From assembly GCF_014193515.1 (NCBI RefSeq), contig NZ_BLXX01000001.1, forward strand, positions 496,001-560,000: a DNA stretch of 64,000 nucleotides. Direction: 5' to 3'. The position numbers and the translations under genes were made by a program. The notes under the pieces were generated by a model. It was not told where the DNA came from. It worked only from the letters and a program-made list of their open reading frames with translations, and did no database searches. The DNA comes from Geomonas silvestris (GTDB taxonomy: Bacteria; Desulfobacterota; Desulfuromonadia; Geobacterales; Geobacteraceae). Positions 50,510 through 61,700 of the stretch are shown here, piece after piece (positions within the stretch are counted from its first letter, which is position 1; every line of letters starts with the position of its first letter).

Positions 50510-52060
50510 CTAGTGCGCCGCCACCGCCGCAGCGCCCGGCTTGGGACGCTTGATCAGCAAAAGGAAGGGGATCACGGCGAGAAAGGCGAAGCCGAGCAGC
50601 CAGAAGACCCGGTTGAAGGTCAAAAGCGCCGCCTGCTGCTGCACCATCCGGTAGATGCTGGCAAGCCCCATCTTTCCGGCGAGCTCGCTCTCCATGCCGC
50701 GCCCGATGAAGCTTTGGGTGAGCCCCGACAGGGTCTGCTGGAACTGCAGGCTGAAGCTGTTCACCTGTGCTGACAACGTGTTCTGGTTGAACTGGTTGAC
50801 ACGCGCCAGCAGGGTCGAGGTGGCCGCGATCCCGACGCTGCCGCCTATGTTGCGCAACAGGCTGAACAGCCCGCTGGCGTCCCCCATCTGCTCGGGGGTC
50901 ATCTTGCTCAGGGTGAGCGTGGTGAGCGGCACGAAGATGAGGGCGAGTCCCACCCCCGCCACCAGGCGGGGCCAGAGGAAGTCGTCGTAGGAGACCCCCA
51001 GCGAGAAGCGCTGCCACAGGAACATGGACCAGGCCGAGATCACGAGCCCGGCGCAAACGATCTTGCGGCCGTCGTACCTGCCGACCGCGAGCCCCACAAA
51101 CGGCATGAGTACCAGGGTCGCGACACCCCCCGGCGCCATCACCATCCCGGCGCGCGTGGCGGTATAGCCCAGAAGCGACTGCAGGAACTGGGGGATCAGC
51201 ATGAGCGAGCCGTAAAGGCCGAACCCCACCATGAACATGACCAGGTTTCCGGCGGAGAACTCCAGGTTCTTGAAGAGCCGCAGGTTCACCACGGGATGCG
51301 GGTGCCTGAGTTCCACCACGAGCAACAGGACGAGCGAGATCACGGTCACCGCACTCATGGCCACGATGAAGGGGGAGCTGAACCAGTCGTCCTGCTGTCC
51401 CTTGTCCAGCACGATCTGCAGGGCTCCGATCCCCAGCACCAGCAAGCTGAGCCCCCAGTAGTCCACCTTTTCCCGCGCCTTCCGGGCCGCGTAGACCGGG
51501 TCGGAGATGACGCTCCCCACCATGGCGAGGGCCATGAGCCCCACCGGGAGGTTGATGTAGAAGATCCAGCGCCAGCTCAGGTTGTCGGTGATCCAGCCGC
51601 CCAGGGCGGGGCCGATGATCGGCCCGAACATCACCCCCACCCCGAAGATGGCGTTCGCCATCCCCTGCTCCGCCGCCGGGAAACTCTCCAAAAGGATCGC
51701 CTGGCTCATCGGGATGAGCGCTCCCCCGGCCGCCCCCTGCAGGATCCGGAAGGCGATCAGGGTGGCGAGGCTCGGGGCCGCGCCGCAGAGAAACGACGAG
51801 AGGGTGAAGAGCGTGATGCAGGTCATCAGGAAGCGCTTCCTGCCGAAACGGCGCGCCAGCCACCCGGTCATCGGGAGCACCACGGCGTTACTGACCATGT
51901 ACGAGGTGAGCACCCAGGTGGCCTCGTCCGCGCCCGCGTTCAGGCTCCCCTGGATGTTGGTGAGCGCCACGTTGGCGACCGAGGTGTCGATCACCTCCAT
52001 GAGCGCCGGCAGCATGACGGCAAGCGCGATGATCCATTTGTTGGTTGTTGACTCTTTCAT
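50510..52060 (-). CDS. DHA2 family MFS efflux transporter (EmrB-like)
   Basis: A 516-aa transporter with 14 predicted helices. Motifs: LPALMEVIDTSVANVALTNIQGSLNA in helix 1, TGWLARRFGRKRFLM in the helix 2-3 loop and GGALIPMSQAIL. EmrB-type pumps export hydrophobic toxins with an EmrA adaptor and TolC, both encoded upstream in the operon. ATG 52060. Last of the efflux genes. Confidence 0.93.
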   Translation of the reverse strand: MKESTTNKWIIALAVMLPALMEVIDTSVANVALTNIQGSLNAGADEATWVLTSYMVSNAVVLPMTGWLARRFGRKRFLMTCITLFTLSSFLCGAAPSLATLIAFRILQGAAGGALIPMSQAILLESFPAAEQGMANAIFGVGVMFGPIIGPALGGWITDNLSWRWIFYINLPVGLMALAMVGSVISDPVYAARKAREKVDYWGLSLLVLGIGALQIVLDKGQQDDWFSSPFIVAMSAVTVISLVLLLVVELRHPHPVVNLRLFKNLEFSAGNLVMFMVGFGLYGSLMLIPQFLQSLLGYTATRAGMVMAPGGVATLVLMPFVGLAVGRYDGRKIVCAGLVISAWSMFLWQRFSLGVSYDDFLWPRLVAGVGLALIFVPLTTLTLSKMTPEQMGDASGLFSLLRNIGGSVGIAATSTLLARVNQFNQNTLSAQVNSFSLQFQQTLSGLTQSFIGRGMESELAGKMGLASIYRMVQQQAALLTFNRVFWLLGFAFLAVIPFLLLIKRPKPGAAAVAAH

Positions 52061-52103
52061 AAAATCCTCGCGGGGCGCGCCCCGATGGCGGAAAGCGGCT
52101 CGC

Positions 52104-53210
52104 TCAGGAGAGGTGCAGCAGATCCCTGACGATCGCGGTGCTGGAGCGCGGCACCTGGATGCTGGGGACCACGCTCATCCCGACGCGCAGGAGGTGCTCC
52201 GGGTCGCTCGAGCGGTCGATGGCGATCTTCACCGGTACGCGCTGCACCACCTTCACGTAGTTGCCGGTGGCGTTCTCCGGCGGCAGCAGCGAGAAGGCGG
52301 CGCCGGTCCCCGACATGATGCTGGTCACGGTGCCGGTGAAGGTCCGCCCCGGGTAGGCGTCCACTCGGATCTGCACCTTCTGCCCCGCCCGCACTTGCCC
52401 CAGCTGGCTCTCCTTCAGGTTCGCGGTGATCCAGGCCTCCGAGAGCGGCACCACCGCAAGGAGCGCCTGGCCGGCCTGCACCCGGTTCCCCACCTCGACC
52501 GATTTGCGGGTCACGTAGCCGTCGGCCGGCGCGTAGACCCTGGTGTAGGAGAGGTTCAGCGCCCCTTCCTCGACCTGTGCCAGCTGCTTCGCCTCGCGCG
52601 CCCCCTGCCGGCCGGCCCCGGCGAGTCCCAGCGCGGCCTGGGCCTTTTTCAGGCGCTGCTCGGCCTCGCGCACCTGGGCTAGCGCCACCTCGCGGTCGGT
52701 ACTGCGCCGGTCCAGCTGCTCGCGCGGCATCACCTCTCGCTCCACCAGGGCGCTCGCCCGCTTCAGGTCGAGCTCCGCCTGGGCCAGTTGGGCCTTGGTG
52801 CGCTGCAGTTCGGCCCTGGCCGCTTCCACCTGGGCCAGGTCCCCCGAGGTGTCGTTGCGGGCCATGTCGAGTCCGGCCCGCGCGTCGGAAAGCCGCACCG
52901 CGAAGTCGCGCTCGTCCAGGGTAACGAGCAGGTCCCCCTTGTGCACGAACTGGTTGTCCTCCACCAGCACCCGCGCGACGGTGCCGGGAACCCTGCTCGA
53001 CACCGAGTGGATGCGCGACTCGACGAAGGCGTTGTCGGTCTCCACCACCTTCTGGGACTCCACCCAGTACCAGCCGCTCCCGATCACAGCCGCCAGGAGC
53101 GCGACGCCCCCCAGGATCCGGGTCACCAGTTTCTTGCTGTTCTGCAGCGCCGCCGCCTCTTCCTCCACGACGCCCCCTTCTCCCGCCTCGAGTACCTCTT
53201 CCATCGTCAT
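52104..53210 (-). CDS. HlyD/EmrA family membrane fusion protein
   Basis: A 368-aa adaptor with one N-terminal helix (ILGGVALLAAVIGSGWYWV), DNAFVESRIHSVSSRVPGTVARVLVEDNQFVHKGDLLVTLD (first lipoyl half), a long coiled coil (about residues 105-215), and RVYAPADGYVTRKSVEVGNRVQAGQALLAVVP (second half). It bridges the inner-membrane pump to TolC. 43 bases separate it from the EmrB gene. Confidence 0.92.
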   Translation of the reverse strand: MTMEEVLEAGEGGVVEEEAAALQNSKKLVTRILGGVALLAAVIGSGWYWVESQKVVETDNAFVESRIHSVSSRVPGTVARVLVEDNQFVHKGDLLVTLDERDFAVRLSDARAGLDMARNDTSGDLAQVEAARAELQRTKAQLAQAELDLKRASALVEREVMPREQLDRRSTDREVALAQVREAEQRLKKAQAALGLAGAGRQGAREAKQLAQVEEGALNLSYTRVYAPADGYVTRKSVEVGNRVQAGQALLAVVPLSEAWITANLKESQLGQVRAGQKVQIRVDAYPGRTFTGTVTSIMSGTGAAFSLLPPENATGNYVKVVQRVPVKIAIDRSSDPEHLLRVGMSVVPSIQVPRSSTAIVRDLLHLS

Positions 53211-53264
53211 CTCCTCCTATAGTTACCTTTCGTGATCTCTGGGTTTATCCTGTTTCTGCCGGTG

Positions 53265-54527
53265 CTAAAGCACCCCGAGCGCCTTCTGCACCCTCGCCTG
53301 GGCCACGCGGGCGTCGAAGCTCGCCTGGAAAAAGTCGCTCCTCGCCTGGGTGAGCAGGGTCTGGGCGTCGACCACCTCCGTGGAGGTCCCCATCTGTTCC
53401 TCGTAGCGGCTGCGGTTCAGGCGCAGGTTCTCCTCGGCCTGCCCCACGGCCGTTTCGCTGGTCCCGATCCGCTCCAGGGCGACCTTCAGGTCGTTTTGGG
53501 CGGTCTGGTACTCGAGAAGCGCCTCCTTTTCCGTCTGGCGCAGCTTCTCCTCGCTGCGCGAGCGGGATTCCACCGCCTGGCGCAACCGCGCGCTGCTGGC
53601 AAAGCCGTCGAACAGGTTGAAGCGGAGCCCCACGGTGGCGGCCATGATGACCGGTTCGTTCAGGTAGCGGTTCTGGGTGTAGTCGGCGCCGGCGCGCAGG
53701 TAGAACTCGGGGCGCAAGCCGCTGCGGGCCTCCGTCACCTCGGCGCTCGTTGCCGCGACGTTGGAGCGCGCCGCCAGGACGTCGGGGCGTGCGGCGAGTT
53801 CCCCCTGAGCGGCGGGCGTCGCCAGGGTTAGGGCCCGGTCCTCGAGCGTGGCTCGCGCCGCACCTTCCCGGCCGGTCAGGTGGTTCAGGAGCAGCCAGCC
53901 GTTCTCCAGCCGGCGCGCGATGTCCAGGCGCCGCTGTTTCGAGTTGGCCAGCTTCACCTCGGCCTGCAGCACGTCGTTTCTGGTCACCACCCCCTGGCTG
54001 TACTTGCTGCCGGCGTCTTTTAGGTGCCCCGCCATCTGGCGCACCTCCTCTTCGGCTGCCGCCAGGAACTTCTCGTTCTCGAGGATCCCGTAGAAGGCCT
54101 GGACCACCTCGAGGAACACCTCCTGTTCTTGGCTGCGGTACCCTTGGCGCGTCGCCTCGCTCGCGGCCCGGGCCCGTTCCAGGCGCGAGGACGTGCGGCC
54201 GAAGTCGTAGAGGGTCTGCTCGATCCCCAACGAGAAGAAGCCGTAGTCGGCCTGCTGGGTGGGGGCGGAGAAGCCGCCTACCGACATCCCCTGGGCGTCC
54301 AGCTGAGCGGTATAGCCGCCACTTACGTCGACGCGCGGCAGGTAGCCGCTTCCCGCGACCCGCTCGTTCTGCGCGGCCACCCGGCTGTCGTAGGAGGCGG
54401 CTTTCAGCGCCTGGTTGTTGGCCGCGGCGCTCTTCAGGCACTCCGGCAAGGTAAGCTTCTCCGCGGCTGCCGAAGTCGCCAGCGCCGCCCACATAAGCGC
54501 GGCGATCGTCACAGTTCTCATCTTCAT
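53265..54527 (-). CDS. TolC family outer membrane efflux protein
   Basis: A 420-aa protein with signal peptide TVTIAALMWAALATSAAAE and the two-fold TolC repeats: LTLPECLKSAAANNQALKAASYD, YLPRVDVSGGYTAQ, later ARPDVLAARSNVAATSAEV, LRPEFYLRAGADYTQNRYL and VRFNLFDGFASSARLRQAVESRSRSEEKL-like sequence. Three closely spaced ATGs are possible; 54527 gives the best spacing from GAAGGGG. Forms the outer-membrane channel of the tripartite pump. Confidence 0.9.
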   Translation of the reverse strand: MKMRTVTIAALMWAALATSAAAEKLTLPECLKSAAANNQALKAASYDSRVAAQNERVAGSGYLPRVDVSGGYTAQLDAQGMSVGGFSAPTQQADYGFFSLGIEQTLYDFGRTSSRLERARAASEATRQGYRSQEQEVFLEVVQAFYGILENEKFLAAAEEEVRQMAGHLKDAGSKYSQGVVTRNDVLQAEVKLANSKQRRLDIARRLENGWLLLNHLTGREGAARATLEDRALTLATPAAQGELAARPDVLAARSNVAATSAEVTEARSGLRPEFYLRAGADYTQNRYLNEPVIMAATVGLRFNLFDGFASSARLRQAVESRSRSEEKLRQTEKEALLEYQTAQNDLKVALERIGTSETAVGQAEENLRLNRSRYEEQMGTSTEVVDAQTLLTQARSDFFQASFDARVAQARVQKALGVL

Positions 54528-54592
54528 CCTCATCCCCTTCTCTGCAGCACGTGTTCTCAGGACCGCCCCCGCACCTGCCGGGCAGACGTTCC

Positions 54593-54694
54593 CTAGTCGT
54601 CGTTCGATCTGCCGTCGCCGCGGTAGCAAAAGGCGACCAGCGCGACCAGCACCCAGACGGCCAGCGTGGCCGCCACTATCAGTTTCATGACCAT
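54593..54694 (-). CDS. Small single-helix membrane protein (33 aa) in the efflux operon
   Basis: ATG 54694 behind AAGGAAACGAG. The peptide is one hydrophobic helix (LIVAATLAVWVLVALVAFCY) with a short hydrophilic tail RGDGRSNDD. It lies between the oxidoreductase and TolC genes on the same strand. Similar small helices accompany some transporters as stabilising subunits; this one is not identified. Confidence 0.55.
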   Translation of the reverse strand: MVMKLIVAATLAVWVLVALVAFCYRGDGRSNDD

Positions 54695-54721
54695 CTCGTT
54701 TCCTTGTCCTTGGCCCACCCC

Positions 54722-55354
54722 CTAGAAAAGCTGGGCAAGCCCGATGAGTCTCCTGCGCTCTTCCTCCCGCACCCGCCCCTTGGCGGCACCCGGGTGGTCG
54801 CCCCCTTCCAGGAGCACCGTGGTCTGCCGCGTCACCCCCAGGAAGTTCAGCACGGAACCGAGGTAGCCGGCCCCCAGGTCCCGCTCGTTCCCCAGGCGGT
54901 GCGGCGCCAGGGCGTGCAGGTGCAGCGATTTCTTCTGCTCGGCGTGCAGCACCCCTTCAGCGCCGAATTCCGTCACCCGATAGGTCTTTTCGACCTCGCA
55001 GATCGCGTCGATGTAGTACTTGAACTCGGCCGGAAAGAAGAGGTTCCAGCTCGGGGTGACGAAGACGTACTTGTCGCAGGCGATGAACTGGTCCGCGAGC
55101 CACCAGATGCGCCCCATCTTGCGCTGTTCCTCCGGGCTCAACTGCGGAAGCCGGGCGCCCTGGGCCAGCTTCTCGCGGGCTGCAAGGACATCGGCATCGA
55201 TGTGCTGGATGTTGTCGCGGTACAGGTCGAGGGAGTAGATCTGGTCGCGGGGGTTCCAGCGCAGGTACTCATCGAGAAAAAGCGCTCCCAGGGTGAGGCT
55301 GCGCGAGCGTTCGATGGGGTTTAGGTTGCAGGTGATGTAGAGCAGGTTCGCCAT
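54722..55354 (-). CDS. Flavodoxin-fold NAD(P)H oxidoreductase (AzoR/quinone reductase-like)
   Basis: A 210-aa protein: LLYITCNLNPIERSRSLTLGALFLDEYL, ADQFIACDKYVFVTPSWNLFFPAEFKYYIDAICEVEKTYR and GYLGSVLNFLGV. This matches the FMN-dependent NADH-azoreductase/NQO family fold. First gene of the sigma-54 efflux operon, suggesting that the pump handles quinones, nitroaromatics or azo-type compounds that this enzyme reduces; that is inferred from context. ATG 55354 follows AAGGAG at 7 bases. Confidence 0.88.
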   Translation of the reverse strand: MANLLYITCNLNPIERSRSLTLGALFLDEYLRWNPRDQIYSLDLYRDNIQHIDADVLAAREKLAQGARLPQLSPEEQRKMGRIWWLADQFIACDKYVFVTPSWNLFFPAEFKYYIDAICEVEKTYRVTEFGAEGVLHAEQKKSLHLHALAPHRLGNERDLGAGYLGSVLNFLGVTRQTTVLLEGGDHPGAAKGRVREEERRRLIGLAQLF

Positions 55355-55391
55355 GGCGGGTCTCCTTGTTGGTGACAACGAGGTTCCCTAT

Positions 55392-55407
55392 TGCCAGCGC
55401 CGTGCCA
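55392..55407 (-). promoter_or_regulatory. Sigma-54 promoter of the efflux operon
   Basis: On the minus strand TGGCACG-GCGC-TGGCA: the invariant GG at -24 and GC at -12 are 10 bases apart and 11 of 12 consensus positions match TGGCACG-N4-TTGCA. It would start transcription about 27 bases before the first gene of the operon. Confidence 0.75.
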
Positions 55408-55458
55408 GCCAATGAGACCGCCATGTTTCAGCTGGTTAGCAGCGTGGGTCCAAGAAAT

Positions 55459-55526
55459 ATCACAACATGCCACGATTAGCATTGCGGTATGTTGTGATCG
55501 GAAGGTATATTGCGAAATATTGTGAT
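55459..55526. promoter_or_regulatory. Enhancer-type operator repeats upstream of the sigma-54 promoter
   Basis: ATCACAACAT (55459-55468) and ATGTTGTGAT (55489-55498) form a perfect 10-bp inverted repeat with centres 30 bp apart; a third copy ATATTGTGAT lies at 55517-55526. Located 60-130 bases upstream of the sigma-54 promoter, where activator sites are normally found. Confidence 0.7.
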
Positions 55527-55862
55527 TGCTGGTGTCGCCCCGCAGCCAAGATTTCCGTTTGGCGGTAGCGCGACGAGAGATTTCTCGTAAGGGATGCAAG
55601 CGACACTGCCGCTTTTCGCGTGAAGAGCACAGAATCCCTCTAAAAGAGGGAAGCTCCGGGCTTGCCTGCAACGCATTCCCCAAGTTGTGGGAATCCCCCC
55701 CTCTCCCTGCGGGAGGGGGTCGGGGGGTGGGGGAAGCCGCCACGGCCAAAGCGGCCAGTCACCTCCGCGGCAGCCACTCTTAGGGCGGTACTAAGGTAAG
55801 TTCAGCTGTAACATCCGTTGAATTTGGTGAAGCGGTGTTGTCGTTTGAAAAGGAGAGTGGCC
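55527..55862. other. Remainder of the divergent region, with a C/G-run palindrome
   Basis: About 335 bases without a gene between the operator repeats and the activator gene. Contains a C-run/G-run inverted repeat at about 55694-55733 similar in style to that at 7492-7530. The activator's own promoter was not placed. Confidence 0.45.
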
Positions 55863-57404
<1,542 letters not shown>

Positions 57405-57440
57405 CCGCCGGCCACCGTGTTGTGGGGCTCGTGCAACAAA

Positions 57441-57473
57441 AAAAGGCCCCGCTTCTGTAGGAAGCGGGGCCTT
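57441..57473. terminator. Bidirectional terminator between activator and XRE-REC genes
   Basis: AAGGCCCCGCTTC (57443-57455) with GAAGCGGGGCCTT (57461-57473), 13-bp stem, A-run on the left; serves convergent genes. Confidence 0.85.
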
Positions 57474-57501
57474 ACCTGTTCTGCCGGCGTCTCTTGACGG
57501 G

Positions 57502-58188
57502 TCACCCCGGCGGGGCGCCCTCGAGCATGAGCCGCATCTGCTTTAAGAGCGTTTCCGGGGAGAACGGTTTCTGCAGGATGGTGATCTCGCTGTCGAAGAT
57601 CCCGGAATGGTAGCCGCTCACCAGGATGATGTGCAGCCCGGGACGCATCCTCTTGATCTCCTGGTAGGCCTCGATGCCGTTTTTCTGGGGCATGGCCACG
57701 TCCATGATGACCAGGTTGATCCGCTCCCCCTGTTCCTCGACGACCTTCACCGCGGCGCAGCCGTCCGCGGCCTCGAGCACCGGGAAGCCGTAGGCGCGCA
57801 ACAGCTCGCAGAGCACCTCGCGCACCTGCACTTCGTCGTCCACCACAAGGACGGTCTCGGGGCGCTGCATCGGGGGTTGTGCAGCTTTCATGTGATTCTC
57901 CAGGTTACGGATCCACTGTTTCTCGACACTGCGTGCACCCTTTTGCACCCGGTGGTACGAGGTGAGGTTCAAAATGATCTCCACCTCCGAGATGATGTCG
58001 GACGGCAGGACGTTCAAGGCCCCCGCCAGGGCGAAGAGGGAGACCATGCTCGGCTGCTGCTTCCCCCCCTCGATATGCGAAATGAACGTGCGGTCCAGAA
58101 AACTCGCCAGGGACAACTGTTCTTGCGACAGATTGCGCTCCCTGCGCAGCCTGCGGATCACCGCACCAAAAGCTTCTTCTATGGTCAC
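57502..58188 (-). CDS. XRE-type HTH fused to response-regulator receiver domain
   Basis: A 228-aa protein with an N-terminal Cro/C1-type DNA-binding domain (GAVIRRLRRERNLSQEQLSLASFLDRTFISHIEGGKQQPS, residues 7-48), a helical linker and a C-terminal receiver (VLVVDDEVQVREVLCELL, phospho-acceptor Asp163 in VIMDVAMPQKNG, KPFSPETLL). The order HTH-REC is the reverse of normal response regulators. It presumably couples phosphorylation to a C1-like repressor; the cognate kinase may be the adjacent divergent hybrid kinase, which is not certain. Confidence 0.9.
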   Translation of the reverse strand: MTIEEAFGAVIRRLRRERNLSQEQLSLASFLDRTFISHIEGGKQQPSMVSLFALAGALNVLPSDIISEVEIILNLTSYHRVQKGARSVEKQWIRNLENHMKAAQPPMQRPETVLVVDDEVQVREVLCELLRAYGFPVLEAADGCAAVKVVEEQGERINLVIMDVAMPQKNGIEAYQEIKRMRPGLHIILVSGYHSGIFDSEITILQKPFSPETLLKQMRLMLEGAPPG

Positions 58189-58639
58189 TTACCCTCCCGT
58201 CAGGCCTGCCATTTTATAGCAACCTTTAAAGAAACTTGCTGTTGACAATTAACCACAAAGAAAGGGGACCGTTTCCCCCTCCTCAAGGCCTCAAAGACGC
58301 GCCCGGCCTGGGTCGAGAGCGGCCTGCCGCGCGGCACGAAGGCGCCGTCCGACCAAAGCCCCGGCTTTTCGCGGCACCCCCTCCCTTAAATTCCGGGAGC
58401 CCCCAGGCACGCATTCCGACATCCCCCCCCCGGGTCCCCGAGATTCCCTGTAGGAACCGGGCACCGCCCCCGTCGAACCCTGTTCGGCAGCGCAGCGTAA
58501 AAGCTTGAGCCAGGGCTCGCGGGAGATCCGCCCCCGGGGGCCCTCCGCCCCCCGCTGCAGCACCGGTTCCGGGGGGTTCCGGGACCGGAGAGGGGCGCTC
58601 TGCCCAGCTTCTTATGAGAATAAACTGACAGTATTTCGC
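58189..58639. other. Divergent intergenic region between XRE-REC and hybrid kinase genes
   Basis: About 450 bases of GC-rich sequence with no ORF of coding composition. TATAAA on the minus strand near 58214 could be part of the XRE-REC promoter. No operator repeat recognised. Confidence 0.4.
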
Positions 58640-58667
58640 TAGACAACGTCCGACAGATCCCTATACT
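58640..58667 (+). promoter_or_regulatory. Sigma-70-like promoter of the hybrid kinase gene
   Basis: TAGACA (58640-58645), 16-base spacer, TATACT (58662-58667), each matching consensus at 5 of 6; 41 bases upstream of the ATG. Confidence 0.6.
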
Positions 58668-58708
58668 GCGGAGACCGGTTTCCGTTTCCCCAGGTGAGGA
58701 AGTAAGCC

Positions 58709-61700
58709 ATGCCCGAGAACTTCGTTGCGGCACCCACCCACCCCCTCGACGCCCCGCGCAGCGCCCCCCCAGACGGGGAGGAGCACAGCTTCCGCGAGCT
58801 CTTTTTCTGCCACCCCTCCCCGCTTGCCCTGGTCGATGCAGCGACACTCGAGCTGGTCGAAATAAACCGGCAGGGAGTGGAACTCTTCCAGCTCGGTGCG
58901 ACCCGTACGGCGCCCCGGCTGACCGACCTGGTGAGTTTTGCCGATCCGGCCGCCTGGCAGGCCTTCCTGACGGCGCCCGGCGACCAGTGGAGCGAGTTCG
59001 CAGCGACGCTTCCCCGGGACGGCGGGCACACCCCGTTTTCGGTGCACCTAAGGCGCGCCGGCCAGAGGGAGGGGCGCCTCTTCGCCCTTTTCACCCCCGC
59101 GGCCGAAGAGCGCACCCGCGACGGGGTCTATGCCTCCATCGTCGCCCACACCGGGATCGGTCTCACCGTCATCGACAGCTCGCTCAGGGTCGTCTCCATG
59201 AACCCGACCATCCGCTCCTGGTTCCCGCAGGTAGACCCGGGAGAGCGCCCCCTCTGCTACCAGAGCTTCAACTCGCCGCCGCTCGATGCCCCCTGCTCCT
59301 ACTGCCCCGTCGTGAAGGTTCTCGAGGACGGCCAGTCGCACCACGCCACCACCGCGACCCCCACACCGGAGGGGATCCGCCACTTCAGCATGATCGCCAC
59401 CCCGGTCCTCGACGCGCGGGGGGAGGTATTGAGCGTCATCGAGACTGCCGAGGACGTGACCGACCGGCTGCTCCTCGAGGAGCGCATGCTGGAGAAGAGC
59501 CGCAACCTGCAGGCGGTCCTCGACAACGCCCCCATCGCCATCTGGTACAAGGACGTCGCGGGGCGCTTCCGCTTCGTGAACAAGACCTTCTGCCGCCAGA
59601 TCGGTATCGCCGAGGAGCGCCTTTTGGAGGCCGGCCACTTCACCGAGGTCCTCCCGGCCCGGGTCGCCGCCAACTGCTCCGTCTCCGATGAAGCCTGCCT
59701 GGGCCAGCAGGGCCCCAGCACCTTCCGGGAGAGCTTCCCCTTCAGCGACGGCAGGGAGCACCTCCTCTCGGTCACCAAGGGGCAGGTCAGGTCCGACGAC
59801 GGCGAGGTGCTGGGGGTGGTGGGACTGGGGATCGACATCACCGAGCAGCAGCTCTACGCCGAACGGCTCCAGCTTCTGACCGACAGCTTCCTGCGCTTTG
59901 GGCCGGACTTCAACGCCAACATAAACATCCTCACCGAGGTGGCCGGGCGCATCCTCGGGGCCCGCTGCGCCCTCTTCAACCTCCTCGAGCAGGGGGAGCT
60001 TCACTCGGTGGGGCGCTGGAACCTCCCTGGGGCGTTCTCCGGCCGGCGCAGCCCCGAAGGGACCGTCTGCTACCAGGTGATCCGCTCCGGCTCGGCCGAG
60101 CCCGTGGTCATCGCGGACCTCGCCGCGTCCCCCTTCGCCGCCGGCTTCAGGGAGCAGCTGGCGGCCGGCATCACGAGCTACCTCGGGGTCCCGGTCTGCT
60201 GGGGAGACCGCACCGTCGGCGTCCTTTGTGCCCTTTTCGACCACGAGTTCCGCCCCACCCCGGCCGACCTCTCCTTTGCCAGCATCGTCGCCGCGGCCCT
60301 CGCCATCGAGGAGGACCGCCGCAGCTCGGTGCTCGCCCAGCAGCGCAGCGAACGGCTCTACCGCGCCCTCTTCTCCGAAGCCGGCGAAGGGGTCTTCATG
60401 ATGACCACCGGGGGGATCATCCTCGAGGTGAACCAGGCCTTCGCGGACATGCACGGCTACCGGTGCGAGGAGATGGCGGGGATGCAGCTTGGCACCCTGG
60501 ACACCCCCGCCTCCCTCGCGGGGGCCCCGGAGCGGATCGGGCGCCTTTCGGCCGGGGAGCACCTGACCTTCGAGGTGGAGCACTACCACCGCGACGGGCA
60601 CACCTTCTCCCTGGAGGTCTCGGCGAGCCTCCTGGAGTGCGACGGCGAGCACCGGCTCATCTGCTTTCACCGCGACATCACCGAGCGCAAGCGCCACGAG
60701 GAGGAGCGCCGCACCCTGGAGAGGCAGTTCCAGCAGGCCCAGAAACTGGAGAGCCTGGGGGTGCTGGCCGGCGGGGTGGCCCACGACTTCAACAACATCC
60801 TCGCCATCATCTCGGGGTACTGTTCGCTGTTGGCGGTCGAGCCGGAGCGCGTCCCGGACTACCTTCCCGAGATCGTCAACGCCACCGAGCGCGCCGCCGA
60901 ACTCTGCCGGCAGATGCTCGCCTACGCCGGCAAGACCCAGTTCGCCATGAGCCACGTCGACCTCACCACCCTGGTCGACGAGATGGTCCGGATGCTCAAG
61001 GCCACCCTCCCCCAGAACGTCGCGCTCCGGCTCGACCGCCCCAGGGCCCCCCTGGTGCTGGTCGCAGACTCAGGCCAGCTCAGGCAGGTGCTCATGAACC
61101 TGATCATCAACGCCTCCGAGGCGATCGGCGCCCGCCAGGGTGAGATCCGGGTCACCCTGAACCGCGCCGCGCTGACCCAGGAGGAGGCGCGCTGCGACCA
61201 CCTGGGGAAGGAGATCCCCGCCGGCTTCTACCTCTGTCTCGAGGTGGCCGACGACGGCTGCGGCATGGACGAAGCGACCCGGCTCAGGGTCTTCGAGCCG
61301 TTTTTCAGCACCAAGTTCTCGGGCCGGGGGCTCGGGATGTCGGCGGTGCTCGGCATCATCAACGCCCACGGCGGAGCGCTCGACCTCGCGAGTACCCCGG
61401 GGGGCGGGACCTGCTTCCGCATCTACCTCCCCGCCCCCGAGGAGGCCGACCGGGCGGCGCAGGGGGGACGGCAACTCGAAACCGCCAGCCGCTGGCAGGG
61501 GAGCGGCCGGGTGCTTTTGGTGGAGGACGAGGCGATGGTGCGGGCCTTGGCGGCCACCATGCTGGGGAAGCTCGGTTTCGAGGTGGTTCAGGCGGCCAAC
61601 GGGGAGGAGGGACTCAGCCGTTTCCGGCACCGGGAAGGGCCCTTCAGGCTGGTGATCACCGACCTCGGCATGCCGGTCATGGACGGCTACCAGATGGTGG

